The notes: generated from the sequence alone by a model not told the origin. A stretch of 64,000 nt of DNA from Candidatus Parabeggiatoa sp. nov. 2 (GCA_002085445.1 NBMI01000019.1:1-64000), one strand, 5' to 3'. Shown: positions 8,691 through 17,985, numbered from the stretch's first letter. Program-made: numbers and translations.

Positions 8691-8822
8691 GATGTGCTAG
8701 TTAGCTTGCTTTACTGTCAAAAGGGGTTGTGTGCCTATACAGAGATTCTGATGGCGCGTGCCGACAGATATAATCCGGATAATTTTGATAAAAAAGGAAG
8801 GTATATTAATAAAAACGAAGAA
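8691..8822 (+). pseudogene. 132-bp duplicate fragment of the HNH gene at 10960-11640
   Basis: These 132 bases match 11071-11202 with only two visible differences (C/T near 8697 and G/A near 8753). They encode an internal slice including CQKGLCAYTEILMARADRY. The fragment has no start or stop of its own and joins unrelated sequence at both ends. It lies about 0.7 kb before the ATPase gene, so the ATPase gene is bracketed by the fragment and the full gene. Confidence 0.9.
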
Positions 8823-8886
8823 TTTAAATAACAATCAGTTAAATACATACGCAAAAATTCTATCTAATTACATAATAACTTTTATA

Positions 8887-9015
8887 CTTGTCCAGATAAG
8901 TTTTGTCCATTCCTGATAAGTACTTTGATTGGGAAATAAACGAATAAATTTTTAAAAACTTGAATTTATTAATTCAAAGTACTCTGGTTTTAGGTACAAA
9001 AGTTATCTGGATAAG
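8887..9015. mobile_element. 129-bp foldback element with TCCAGATAAGTTTTGT ends
   Basis: CTTGTCCAGATAAGTTTTGT at the left is mirrored by ACAAAAGTTATCTGGATAAG at the right with two mismatches. A second inner pair, AAGTACTTTGATT and AATTCAAAGTACT, makes almost the whole element a hairpin. It is non-coding. Confidence 0.65.
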
Positions 9016-9021
9016 TAACTA

Positions 9022-9400
9022 TATGCCAAGCGTTTCTGATTAGCAAACCGTTTGTAGTAGGTACTTTAGCGCCTCGCAAACCGTTCTCCGTAGGTTTTTC
9101 ACAAAGGCTTTACTAATTAATAACTTTTATGCCAAGCGTTTCTGATTAGCAAAGCTTGACTTGTGAGTACGCACAGGTTTATGATGCTCGCTCGTCAATC
9201 ATCCGTGAGTCGTTCGTAGTAGGTACTTTAGCGCCTCGCAAACAGTTCGTTTTCCATAAGTGCTTTAGCGCCTCAAGCCAATACCGTTTGTAGTAGGCGA
9301 TTTATCGCCTCAATCAATATCGTTTGTAGTAGGTGCTTTAGCGCCTCGCAAACCTTTCTCCCTAGGTACTTTAGCGCCTCGCACGCCGAAGGGATTCAAT
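9022..9400. repeat. Repeat block: GCCAAGCG word, MerR-type promoter copy and TAGTAGGTGCTTTAGCGCCT palindromes
   Basis: TATGCCAAGCGTTTCTGATT occurs at 9022 and 9129. At 9156-9185 TTGACT-N18-TATGAT, with the dyad ACTTGT...GCACAGGT, resembles the MerR-type promoter before merR (see 19302). About six copies of the palindromic word AGGTGCTTTAGCGCCT or close variants follow. From 9411 to 9522 there is another dispersed repeat ending GAAGTACGTTCCATA (relatives at 20500 and 60420). The segment 9129-9214 is directly repeated at 11919-11998, flanking the next two genes. Confidence 0.65.
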
Positions 9401-9551
9401 TTAAAATTGAATGCTGAAAACTGAAAATTGAAGAGATTACATAAGCAAGTCTATAATTTTACTATGAATTTTATAAGTGGGGTTTGATGTCATTTTCACG
9501 GATTTGAAGTACGTTCCATAGATTTAGTTCAACATACTTATTACAAATAAT

Positions 9552-10973
9552 ATGAAAATCAGTCAAATAAACATTAAAGACTATAATCAATTCAAAAACC
9601 TGATGCTTGATCTGACTTACCCCAAAGGGCACCAAAAAGAGGGGCAAGCATTAGATAAAATTTGCTTTATTGGGCAAAGTGGCACCGGAAAAACGAGTTT
9701 ATTGAATGTTTGTAAAGCCATTTTGAGAGCGACTTTTAAACCCAATCATGATGGGAGTCTGCGAGGAACCATAAACACGGCAGATCGAAAACATCAGCTC
9801 AAAAATATTCTTGTCACGTCTTATTTTAAAAACCTAAAAACGGTTATAGAAGTCAAAGAAGAAGGGAATATTGTCTGGAAATGGAATCACCTCGATTTGA
9901 GTTTTTCCCAAACAGAAAATATTGTGCCCCTCGATTTTATCGCCGATTTTTATGCCGATAAAAACCTTCTTATCTCTTTTCCTGCCGAAATGGTCGATAA
10001 CGTGAATCGCATTTTACAAGAAACCAATCAACTGGCTCATCCTTTTGAGTATTTAAAAACCGAGCAGGAAATCAAACAGAATCTCTCTATTTCTCAAGAA
10101 AAACGGAAAGTTTTTGATTTTGAAACAGAAAACTTTTTAGACATTTGGACCGATATTTTAAAGAATATCAATGATTATAAGGTAGAAGAGTTAAAATACA
10201 GTCAACAAATGGCTAACGCTTTTACTATCAGTACAGAAAAAGGGGAACGTATTCTTTCCCATTTTAAGCGGTGGAAACAAGAAAACCCGAATCCGATTGA
10301 AAAGTTGGCACAACAATTAAATCCCATTCTGAATAAATTTTATTTAAACCTAAAAACCACTTTTGATTTCCAATCCATTGAAGATTTGAAATTTATTAAG
10401 ATTCAATCCTTCGGTGGCGCGGAGGAAATTCCATATCATGGTTGGAGTACCGGAACCAAGCAGCTTATTTTAACCATCACGCCACTTTTTCAACTTAATA
10501 CGGAAGAGACTATTATTCTGGTTGATGAGCCAGAAAGATCATTGTACCCGGATATTCAAACAGAAATCATTGATTATTACACTGGAATTGCGCCACAAGC
10601 ACAATTCTTTTTTGCCACCCACTCGCCTATTATTGCTTCTGCCTTTGAACCTTGGGAAATCGTGGAATTGAAGTTTAATGAACAAGGCACGGTTTATCAA
10701 GAACAATACTACAAAGGGGAGCGGCATATCGATAATTATTTTATTGATCCGCGTTATTTACGTTGGGATAGTATTTTAATGCGTGTATTTGATTTAGAAA
10801 GAGAAGGTAATGAAACCAGAAGTGAAGCCCTAGAAGAAGCCTGTTTACTCAAAGCCAAACTGAAAAAATATAAAGAAGAAAATAGGCTTGAGACTGACGA
10901 AGGGCAAAAAATGTTGGAACAATTCAAAAAACTGGGGAAAAAATTAGCGTGGCGATTATATGAGAAAAATTGA
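9552..10973 (+). CDS. AAA (AAA_15/21, Septu PtuA-like) ATPase
   Basis: The 473-residue ATPase has Walker A GQSGTGKTS at residues 41-49, an ABC-like signature WSTGTKQLILT at about 299-309, Walker B TIILVDEPE at about 320 and a switch histidine in FFATHSP at about 353. A charged helical middle (residues 150-290) fits the SMC/RecN-like coiled insertion. The next gene overlaps its end by 14 bp and is an HNH-like protein. That is the arrangement of Septu and related ATPase-nuclease defence pairs. Start ATG 9552 has no clear SD. The exact Septu subtype is inferred from architecture only. Confidence 0.75.
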   Translation: MKISQINIKDYNQFKNLMLDLTYPKGHQKEGQALDKICFIGQSGTGKTSLLNVCKAILRATFKPNHDGSLRGTINTADRKHQLKNILVTSYFKNLKTVIEVKEEGNIVWKWNHLDLSFSQTENIVPLDFIADFYADKNLLISFPAEMVDNVNRILQETNQLAHPFEYLKTEQEIKQNLSISQEKRKVFDFETENFLDIWTDILKNINDYKVEELKYSQQMANAFTISTEKGERILSHFKRWKQENPNPIEKLAQQLNPILNKFYLNLKTTFDFQSIEDLKFIKIQSFGGAEEIPYHGWSTGTKQLILTITPLFQLNTEETIILVDEPERSLYPDIQTEIIDYYTGIAPQAQFFFATHSPIIASAFEPWEIVELKFNEQGTVYQEQYYKGERHIDNYFIDPRYLRWDSILMRVFDLEREGNETRSEALEEACLLKAKLKKYKEENRLETDEGQKMLEQFKKLGKKLAWRLYEKN

Positions 10974-11640
10974 TAAAAGCAGAATTCGGGCAACTGAATA
11001 TGCGTCATGGCTAGCAGCATTAGCCCACAAAGATCATCCCGCTTATTCTTCACATCATAAATACTATAAGGATGTGTTAGTTAGCTTGCTTTACTGTCAA
11101 AAGGGGTTGTGTGCCTATACAGAAATTCTGATGGCGCGTGCCGACAGATATAATCCGGATAATTTTGATAAAAAAGGAAGGTATATTAATAAAAACGAAG
11201 AAGCTTCCGGATTTTCCGCACAACTAGATCATTTTAACAGTGATTTAAAAAACAAAAAAGGATGGGATTGGGATAATTTTTTTGCCGTTTCAGACAAAAT
11301 AAACATTAGAAAATCTGATAAACAGGTGGATGATATTCTAAAACCAGATTCGCCTTATTATGATCCTTACAAGTTGTTAGCTTATGATGAAGAAGAACAT
11401 ATTTTTTACGCCAATCCAGACATTGAAGATGAAAACCTGATAAAAAGAATTCAATCTATGATAAAGGTATTAGGTTTGAACTATGGTACAATAAAAGACA
11501 TGCGAACTGAATATCTCAATGAAAAAACGGAACTACTTGAATTAGGAATAGAAAAAGAGGCTTATCAATTTGTAACCGCTTTTGAAATGATTAAAGAAAA
11601 GCAAACACGAAAGACAGGAACGCAGGAATCCAAACTTTAG
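10960..11640 (+). CDS. HNH-like nuclease partner of the ATPase (Septu PtuB-like)
   Basis: The 226-residue product contains GLCAYTE (residues about 50-56), then LDHFNSDLKNKKGWDWDNFF (about 89-108) and a KPDSPYYDPYKLL block. This matches the order of the TIGR02646/PtuB-type HNH fold (CAYCE...DHF...WDNL). It lacks the extra cysteines of zinc-bound versions, so it may be a variant active site. It overlaps the ATPase gene by 14 bp, so the two are co-translated. A 132-bp slice of this gene is duplicated at 8691-8822. The expected role is DNA or RNA cleavage triggered by the ATPase. Confidence 0.65.
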   Translation: MRKIDKSRIRATEYASWLAALAHKDHPAYSSHHKYYKDVLVSLLYCQKGLCAYTEILMARADRYNPDNFDKKGRYINKNEEASGFSAQLDHFNSDLKNKKGWDWDNFFAVSDKINIRKSDKQVDDILKPDSPYYDPYKLLAYDEEEHIFYANPDIEDENLIKRIQSMIKVLGLNYGTIKDMRTEYLNEKTELLELGIEKEAYQFVTAFEMIKEKQTRKTGTQESKL

Positions 11641-12110
11641 TTTGGCAACCTGAGTCCAAACTTTAGTTTTGAATATATCACATTTTATGCACACTTACCC
11701 ACTCTACAATAGCTAGTCAAAAATCCGATTTTTTGACGCCTACTATAAACTAAGGCGCTAAAGCGCCTACTACAAACTTAGGCGCTAAAGCGCCTACTAC
11801 AAACTTTAAGTCGCTTTTGCTCCGACGCTCGAAGCATGAAAATAATATACCCATAGATTACCTGCGTTTTTTCAAAAAACTTGGGATGTGTGGGTATTTT
11901 ATTTAGCCGCAACTTCCTTATGCCAAGCGTTTCTGATTAGCAAAGCTTGACTTGTGAGTACGCACAGGTTTATCATGGCCCGTCAATCATCCGTGAGTGA
12001 CACACGAGGTTTAACACTTAACTTTTGAAGGCGCTAGCCAATCAATTTATTCATAAAAAATATCATTAAACTCATTAATCATTAATCATTAATCATTAAT
12101 TGTTAATTAT
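11641..12110. repeat. Repeat block between two defence pairs
   Basis: In order there are two CCAAACTTTAGTTTGG-type palindromes at 11643-11665, GGCGCTAAAGCGCC palindromes at 11750-11815, and an inverted copy of the ATACCC foldback (11838-11912; relatives at 16043 and 16771). The GCCAAGCG/MerR-type promoter repeat follows at 11919-11998, with TTGACT at 11947, an 18-bp spacer and TATCAT. An ATTAATC heptamer array closes the block at about 12072-12107. No gene is seen. Confidence 0.65.
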
Positions 12111-12139
12111 TTTCACCGCCCCACCCAGAGGTACACCCA

Positions 12140-13273
12140 ATGAAAATACAACGCCTTCAATTCGATGATCATAAAGAACATTGGCATCTGCAAGAAACGC
12201 ATTTAGAGGCGTTTAACCTATTAGTGGGCCTCTCCGGGGTAGGTAAAACATTGATTATTGAAGTCATTAAATTAATTGCTCAGGTTGCCACCAAGAACCA
12301 TTATCAATTAAATGGCATTGAATGGAAAATCCGTTTCACCCATGAAGCGCAAGAATATGAATGGACGTTAAAAAGTGCTATCAGGGCCACTTCACCGAAC
12401 GACTTACTTCGTCTTTTAAATGAACAGGACTCGGCACCGACACAAATTGTTTATGAGAAAATTTTTAATGCCACAACGCAAGAAATCATTGCGGAACGTT
12501 CCAAGGACTTCTTTTATTTTAAACAAGAAAATATTAACCCAAACCTCAACAAACATGAAAGTATTCTCACCCTCTTTTCAGAGGATGAAACGATTTCGGT
12601 GCTCAAACAAGCCTTTCAACGCGTTATATTGAGTGAGCGAGAAACCCCACAATCACGCTTTTCGTCGTCAGTTGATTTTAATGCGATCACACTCAAAGAC
12701 TTCAAAGAGACATTAACTCAAGTGCCGTTACTGGTGAAAGCGTTTTTTTTGCAAAAGTTTTATCAAAATGACTTTACTGAACTCAAACACTATCTGATCA
12801 GCCTATTTCCGTCCATTGGCGATTTAAAAGTCGAATTGACTGAAGACAACCACCAACAGTATAATTTATTGTTTCGCTTATTTGAAAAGGATATCGAACA
12901 TTGGATACCGCAAGCCAGGATGTCATCGGGGATGTTTCGTACCTTAACCCATTTAATCGAAATGTCGCTGGCAACAGCGGGCAGCGTTATTATCATTGAT
13001 GAGTTTGAAAATAGTCTTGGCATTAACTGTATGCCCGATTTAGTGACTTTTATACTCAGTCGCGCCCCAGATTTACAATTTATTATCACTAGCCACCATC
13101 CTTATGTCATTAACAATATTCCATGGCAAACTTGGAAATTAGTCAAACGACATAAAAATCGAGTCACTGTCACCCATGCCAAGGAGATTCCCGAATTTAA
13201 GGATGAAGAAAGCTTCTTTGATAAGTTTATTCAGTTAATTAACCACCCTGATTACCGAAAAGGGATATTATGA
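12140..13273 (+). CDS. AAA (OLD-like) ATPase
   Basis: The 377-residue protein has Walker A GLSGVGKT at residues 30-37, a signature-like SSGMFRTLTHL at about 268, Walker B VIIIDEFE at about 284 and a histidine in IITSHHPYVI at about 314. It is of the OLD/RecF-like class whose members usually pair with a TOPRIM-type nuclease. The partner's start is found 70 bp downstream but is cut short (13344-13439), so the pair is probably inactive. Upstream, GAGGTACACC near 12128 is a plausible SD. Confidence 0.75.
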   Translation: MKIQRLQFDDHKEHWHLQETHLEAFNLLVGLSGVGKTLIIEVIKLIAQVATKNHYQLNGIEWKIRFTHEAQEYEWTLKSAIRATSPNDLLRLLNEQDSAPTQIVYEKIFNATTQEIIAERSKDFFYFKQENINPNLNKHESILTLFSEDETISVLKQAFQRVILSERETPQSRFSSSVDFNAITLKDFKETLTQVPLLVKAFFLQKFYQNDFTELKHYLISLFPSIGDLKVELTEDNHQQYNLLFRLFEKDIEHWIPQARMSSGMFRTLTHLIEMSLATAGSVIIIDEFENSLGINCMPDLVTFILSRAPDLQFIITSHHPYVINNIPWQTWKLVKRHKNRVTVTHAKEIPEFKDEESFFDKFIQLINHPDYRKGIL

Positions 13274-13343
13274 ATTGGTAATGAGTATTTCATCCGCAGA
13301 AGGAGTCCAAGATTTATCTTGGTTACTATAGGAACAGTGTATA

Positions 13344-13439
13344 ATGAATTTGTATTTCTTGGTTGAGGGTGAAACGGAACGGAAAGTTTATGAAAAATGG
13401 GTTCAATTTGAATTTCCTCAGCTAATGTTAAATGTTTGA
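13344..13439 (+). pseudogene. Truncated TOPRIM-like partner of the AAA ATPase
   Basis: ATG 13344 opens 31 codons reading MNLYFLVEGETERKVYEKW and ending at TGA 13437. FLVEGETE is the first TOPRIM-like strand and glutamate seen in small proteins coded next to AAA ATPases. The rest of the gene is missing. A palindromic repeat (GGAGTCCAAGATTTATCTTG) separates it from the ATPase gene. Confidence 0.6.
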
Positions 13440-13707
13440 AACTCAACCCAAGATTAACCTCATCACTTTCAGTCTCAAAACGCTAGTGACTGAAGTGAGC
13501 ATTTCAGCCAACCAGACTTATTACTTTGACAATGCCCAGCATCAAACCTATGTGAGCGTTGATAATCAAACCCTATCCATGTCCTATCAAGAGATAGGAA
13601 AACAGTTGCAGTTTAGAACCAAACTGGCCCCAAAAACACCAGAACTCATCACAAGTATTTCTATTATCAAGGTAATGCAAGAACAGCGCGTTTTAACACT
13701 TAAATGA
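13432..13707 (+). CDS. Hypothetical protein, probably a gene fragment
   Basis: This 91-residue frame begins inside the end of the truncated TOPRIM gene. It reads as a beta-rich sequence (LVTEVSISANQTYYFDNAQH, TYVSVDNQTLSMSY). No family was recognised. It could be the 3' end of a larger gene fused here by a deletion. The 50 bp following its stop (AATGCCTAGAAAAAATCC onward) recur at 20160-20210. Confidence 0.35.
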   Translation: MFETQPKINLITFSLKTLVTEVSISANQTYYFDNAQHQTYVSVDNQTLSMSYQEIGKQLQFRTKLAPKTPELITSISIIKVMQEQRVLTLK

Positions 13708-13764
13708 ATGCCTAGAAAAAATCCGTTTATTCCCTTTCATCCGTTGCACTCTCACTAAATGTCG

Positions 13765-14133
13765 TTTGTAGTAGGTGCTTTAGCGCCTCAATCAATACGG
13801 TTTGTAGTAGATGCTTTAGCCGCTTTTGCTCCTACTACAAACGCACGCAAAAAAGCGCCTACTACAAACTTGGGCGCTAAACGACTCCTACTAACTTAGG
13901 CGCTAAACAACTCCTACTAACTTAGGCGCTAAAGTATCTATTATAAACTTAGGCGCTAAAGCGCCTACTACAAACGCAAGGCGCTAAAGTGCCTATTATA
14001 ATCTTAGGCGCTAAAGCGCCTACTACTAACTTAGGCGCTAAAGCGCCTACTACTAACTTGGGCGCTAAAGCGCCTACTACTAACGCAAGGCGCTAAAGCG
14101 CCTACTACAAACGCAAGGCGCTTTAGCGCCTCC
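13765..14133. repeat. Array of AGGCGCTAAAGCGCCT palindromes
   Basis: About eleven units spaced 27-30 bp apart, each a GGCGCTAAAGCGCC palindrome plus TACTACAAAC or a variant, mostly in one orientation. The first two units are inverted. Two CCAAACTAAAGTTTGG palindromes follow at 14151-14185. No spacers of constant length separate the units, so this is not a CRISPR array. No gene lies between 13708 and 14360. Confidence 0.8.
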
Positions 14134-14289
14134 TGGGGGTGCCAAACTAAAGTTTGGACTCCTGCCAAACTAAAGATTGAGCGTATCTTCTCTATTATTC
14201 TGGATTAAAGCTAAGATGAACGAATTGTTATTTAAGCATTTTTTATATTGTCGAATAATAAATATGATACTAAAAAAATTATACCTAAA

Positions 14290-14323
14290 AAAAGCCCCTA
14301 AAGCACTTGGCTAAAGGGGCTTA
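14290..14323 (-). terminator. Terminator of the secreted-protein gene
   Basis: On the minus strand AAGCCCCTTTAG pairs with CTTTAGGGGCTT and is followed by TTTTT. It lies about 40 bp past the stop of the gene at 14361-14864. Confidence 0.7.
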
Positions 14324-14360
14324 TTATTTCAATGCTGGAAAATGGGGCGACAAGCAGTCT

Positions 14361-14864
14361 TTAGTCAACTGGGTTAACGCTCTCAACAATAAAGCTTTTA
14401 CCCAGCGGTTCCCATATTAATATCGTTTCAAAGGTTTTTACCTCATCTCCAAATTGACTATTGCCCACAACAACACCAGTAGGCACATCAACATAAGGAA
14501 TAAACAACGTTCCAGCGTGTGTGTAGGTAGCGGGGCAATCGGTGCTAGAGCCATCTGTTATTGGCACCATCGTTTTGGAAAGGAGCCTAAAACGATTTGT
14601 GATGCCATGAAGCCGCTTTAATGAACCTGTCCACAATTCAACTTTCCCAGTAGGTTGTCCACTAAAGAAGTTAACGATAGGAATCTCAAGATAAGGAACG
14701 GTGAGAGTTTTATTCTTGAGAGAATAAACGGCATGTTCGCAATCAACAGGTTCGTTAGGTGATCCCCAGACACCTTCGCCCCATGTCATCTCTCCCCAAG
14801 TATCTGCGAAGACAGCAGGGGTGGATAACAACCATAAGCTGATAACAGCAATGATATATCTCAT
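14361..14864 (-). CDS. Secreted protein of unknown function
   Basis: The 167-residue product has a signal peptide (MRYIIAVISLWLLSTPAVFA, cleavage after AFA) and a Trp/Gly-rich start to the mature protein (DTWGEMTWGEGVWGSP). Two further blocks each contain an FIPYVDVP or VPYLEIP motif, suggesting an internal duplication of a beta domain. Two cysteines (CEHA and DCPA) could form a disulfide. No named family was recognised. It lies downstream of the collagen-C4-like gene on the same strand with an 86-bp gap, so the two may be co-expressed. Confidence 0.65.
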   Translation of the reverse strand: MRYIIAVISLWLLSTPAVFADTWGEMTWGEGVWGSPNEPVDCEHAVYSLKNKTLTVPYLEIPIVNFFSGQPTGKVELWTGSLKRLHGITNRFRLLSKTMVPITDGSSTDCPATYTHAGTLFIPYVDVPTGVVVGNSQFGDEVKTFETILIWEPLGKSFIVESVNPVD

Positions 14865-14949
14865 AAATGAATACCCTTTAGCATCATCATTTATCGGTTA
14901 GGCGGGCAACAAAAATACATTGCCCACCCTAGAAGTTGCCCCTTACTCA

Positions 14950-15702
14950 TTATTTAGTGCAAACGACACAACTGAGTTCTCGATTCTGTACATACGGGGG
15001 GCAAGGTAATGAGCTACATTCTGCTTCTGTGGGATACCACAAATTTCCATCTTGACTAACATTTGAACTCGAAGGCGACGCTTCGGCGTTAATATCAACA
15101 CACGCAACTTCATGTGTTGATTTTTGAGTATAACGGGTTCCCATCAAATAACCTTCATACTCTTTATCCCAACCCGTAGGACAATGCTTCGTACCCGGAA
15201 TCATTAGGGTTAAGGCCGCTTGTTTTAGACAGACGGCACAAGGCGCATCTTTGTCATGCAACGGTTTTAAGGATGCTATGCCATGGCCACTTGTCTCATA
15301 TTCCGTGCCATACAACAGAGCACCATCTTGATTCCCATCACTAACATTTTCCACATCAAATGTGGGTTTGTCAGTCAGGCAAAGCAGTGACGAAATTCCC
15401 CCTGAATGATTATAATGTCCGGATGCCGCAAACCCTTTGTAAATTAGTTCGGCGCCATATGGGCATGAATTTTTACCCCAATGAGTGTAGGAGACTATCC
15501 CACCTGATGATCCACCGCCATTTCCTATTTGGCTGAACTTCTCAAGCAACGCCTTAAAATTCGCGTTGACTTCATCAGCCTTCGCTTTTGTCCCATCCTC
15601 AAAACAAGTCATACCCTGAGTAAAACCCTCACAATTCTCACCTGCTTGAACTGAGACACCCAACATGAGTGACAGTGGTAAAGCACTCAACCATTTTTTC
15701 AC
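14950..15702 (-). CDS. Secreted short-chain collagen C4-like protein
   Basis: Start GTG 15702 is chosen because GGAGG lies six bases upstream and the signal peptide VKKWLSALPLSLMLGVSVQA then begins cleanly; an ATG at 15729 is also in frame. After a CFEDGTKAKADEVNANF segment and a GGGSSGG linker, the rest reads as two similar halves. The first contains YTHWGKNSCPYGAELIYKGF and the second IPGTKHCPTGWDKEYEGYLM, ending LPCPPYVQNRELSCVVCTK. This pattern of paired Cys blocks is that of the non-collagenous domain of sponge short-chain collagen C4. Gly-X-Y repeats are absent. The role is unknown; surface adhesion or sheath interaction is a guess. Confidence 0.7.
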   Translation of the reverse strand: MKKWLSALPLSLMLGVSVQAGENCEGFTQGMTCFEDGTKAKADEVNANFKALLEKFSQIGNGGGSSGGIVSYTHWGKNSCPYGAELIYKGFAASGHYNHSGGISSLLCLTDKPTFDVENVSDGNQDGALLYGTEYETSGHGIASLKPLHDKDAPCAVCLKQAALTLMIPGTKHCPTGWDKEYEGYLMGTRYTQKSTHEVACVDINAEASPSSSNVSQDGNLWYPTEAECSSLPCPPYVQNRELSCVVCTK

Positions 15703-15886
15703 GTTTAACCTCCATCTATAGTGTTTCAAATAAATATGTTAGCCTTGTTAGAAATCAGAGTCAAGTCCAAAAAGCTTGTCCCCGCAGTGTTTAAGCGGGG
15801 GCGGGGGCTCGGATTTCTTTGAACCTATTTTTCTGAAAGTCTATACAATTAGATCAGTGAACAATAATATGACTACGGTGATAAAG

Positions 15887-16042
15887 AAATCCGATGTCTT
15901 TAAGACATCGGATTTATAAATGAAACTGAATGAAACACCGCCTTTGAGTCTGTCATTACTCGCCAATCGCTTTAGTGTCGATCAGATGTTAAAAACGAGT
16001 CAAAGTACCCAATTCATTGTCTCTTTAGGAAGTTGCGGTTAA
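15887..16042 (+). other. ATCCGATGTC hairpin followed by a 40-codon open frame
   Basis: AAATCCGATGTC pairs with GACATCGGATTT at 15887-15915. ATG 15920 opens a 40-residue frame with LSLSLLANRFSVDQMLKTSQ to TAA 16042. There is no SD and no family, so this is probably a remnant. Confidence 0.25.
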
Positions 16043-16862
16043 ATAAAATACCCTTAACGAAATTAATCACACCCAAGTTTTTTCTTTAAACTTGGTTTCT
16101 CTATGGGTATATTATTTTCACGCTCCTGCCTTAGCGAAGTTTCCCATCGGTTCGTTCTTCATTACCGAAACAAACGATAAACTCTTATGTTACAAGTCTG
16201 AACCAACCAAACCTCAAAGAAATCACTCAACCAAAGCGACTGGCTTTCACGCGAGGTACTTTAACAAAGTCAGCTCAAATGTAACTAAAGTGTTACATTG
16301 TCAGCCTCATGGCGAGTTTGAGGTTTCGGGAATTAGCGAAGTTTCCCTTCGGTTCATTCTTCATTACCGAAACAAACGGCAAACTCTTATGTTACAAGTC
16401 TGAACCAACCAAACCTCAAAGAAATCACTTAACCAAAGCGACTGGCTTTCGCACGAACGATCAAATGTAACTAAAGTGTTACATTGTCAGCCTCATGGCG
16501 AGTTTGAGGTTTCGGGAATTAGCGAAGTTTCCCTTCGGTTCATTCTTCATTACCGAAACAAACGATAAACTCTTATGTTACAAGTCTGAACCAACCAAAC
16601 CTCAAAGAAATCACTTAACCAAAGCGACTGGCTTTCGCACGAGGTACTTTAACAAAGTCAGCGTTGCATTACACGCCACAAATTGTCGCAGGGTGGGGCA
16701 TTCAAATGTAACTAAAGTGTTACATTGTCAGCCTGATGGCGAGTTTGAGGTTTCGGGAATTAGGAAGTTGCGGTTAAATAAAATACCCTTAACGAAATTA
16801 ATCACACCCAAGTTTTTTCAAACAACTTTGTTTCTCTATGGGTATATTATTTTCACGCTCCT
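16043..16862. repeat. Triplicated segment framed by two ATACCC foldbacks
   Basis: Units beginning AGCGAAGTTTCCC lie at 16133, 16335 and 16521 and end near 16761, with lengths of about 202, 186 and 241 bp. Each carries the palindrome AATGTAAC...GTTACATT. The block is bordered by two copies of a foldback that starts TTAAATAAAATACCC and ends TCTATGGGTATATTATTTTC (about 16037-16130 and 16771-16862). An inverted third copy lies at 11838-11912. Open frames across the repeats (16092-16403, 16495-16998) look incidental. Confidence 0.65.
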
Positions 16863-16937
16863 GCCTTACTATTTAGGCATTTTGACTTTGGATGGAAAAA
16901 CAGAACTGGGCGAATTACGTTTCAAAATTCCCACTTC

Positions 16938-17580
16938 GTTAGACGGTGTTTTCAAGTTGAGCAACTTTGGTTCTGTTCTCAGTCAAGTCGGTGTCTAAGT
17001 AGACGGTGTTTTCAAGTTGAGTGAAAAAAACTCTTACCTATCAATCCGACAACATGGCCCACTTTTCTCAACACTTCAGGGCACCGAGTTGACACAGAGG
17101 AACCTCGATAAAAAACCATTGGTAAATCAATCCGTTTATCGGCCCGTCATCCGTTGTACTCTCTTATGATTCACTAAGTAGACGATGTTTTCAAGCTGAG
17201 TGAGTTAGGCCATTTTCTGAGTTAAGTCGTTTTCAAGTAAGCAAAACCGTTGTTAAATTCGTTTATCCGCGTAATTCGTTGTACTAAGACGGTGTTTTCA
17301 AGTCTCTAAAGAAAAACTCTTACCTATCAATCCGACAACATGGCCCACTTTTATCAACACAGAGGACACTGAGTTGACACTGAGGAACACAGAGAAAAAA
17401 CCATTGCTAAATTCGTTTATCGGCCCGTCATCCGTTGTACTCTCATACTAACTAAGTAGACGGTGTTTCTAGGTTGAGTGAGCTAAGTCGTTTTCAAGTA
17501 AGCAAAACCGTTGTTAAATTCGTTTATCGGCCCGTCATCCGTTGTACTCTCATACAAGTCTCTAAAGAAAAACTCTTACT
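16938..17580. repeat. Irregular direct repeats with AGACGGTGTTTTCAAG
   Basis: AGACGGTGTTTTCAAG or a close variant recurs at about 16938, 17001, 17173 (AGACGATG), 17288 and 17458. These sit in longer shared segments containing TCAATCCGACAACATGGCCC and TTATCGGCCCGTCATCCGTT. ACACAGAGGA words recall the later CACAGAG foldback. No gene is credible. Confidence 0.55.
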
Positions 17581-17682
17581 TTTTGCAATCATACCTAAGT
17601 CAGCATAAATACCTTTTTTTTGTAACAAAGCTTGTGCATATTCCAATTCTGTTTTCATCGCTTGCAAATGAAATGGAATATA
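17581..17682 (-). pseudogene. 102-bp exact fragment of the gene at 23296-23889
   Basis: These bases are identical by eye, over 102 bp, to 23446-23547, an internal part of the unknown gene between cusB and cusA. Both ends join repeat DNA, so a gene fragment was copied without the rest of the gene. Confidence 0.9.
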
Positions 17683-17685
17683 TTG

Positions 17686-17980
17686 TAGTAGGTGCTTTAG
17701 CGCCTCAAGTAAATACCGTTTGTAGTAGGTGCTTTAGTGCCTCAATCAAATACCGTTTGTAGTAGGTGCTTTAGCGCCTCAATCAAGACTGTTTGTAGTA
17801 GGTGCTTTAGCGCCTCAATCAAGACTGTTTGTAGTAGGTGCTTTAGCGCCTCAAGTAAATACCGTTTGTAGTAGGTGCTTTAGTGCCTCAATCAAATACC
17901 GTTTGTAGTAGGTGCTTTAGTGCTTCTTGGGGTGCCAAACTAAAGTTTGGACTCCTGCCAAACTAAAGTTTGGACTCCTG
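17686..17980. repeat. Tandem array, 37-bp period, of TAGTAGGTGCTTTAGCGCCT units
   Basis: Seven units repeat with a period of 37-38 bp. Each carries the palindromic core AGGTGCTTTAGCGCCT and a linker such as CAATCAAATACCGTTTG. Two CCAAACTAAAGTTTGG palindromes close the array at 17935-17970. Confidence 0.8.
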
Positions 17981-17985
17981 ACTGC

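Noticed and set aside
13765-14133. Array of short repeats as CRISPR or integron attC sites
   Set aside because: Unit spacing varies from 27 to 30 bp, linkers are repeated rather than unique, and no integrase or cas genes are present.
16092-16998. Two open frames across the triplicated segment as genes
   Set aside because: They arise from the repeat units, lack ribosome binding sites and known domains, and reading frames differ between units.
17686-17930. Regular 37-bp repeats suggesting a CRISPR array
   Set aside because: The whole unit including the linker is repeated; there are no unique spacers of constant length, no leader and no cas gene. The core is a palindrome found in both orientations elsewhere.
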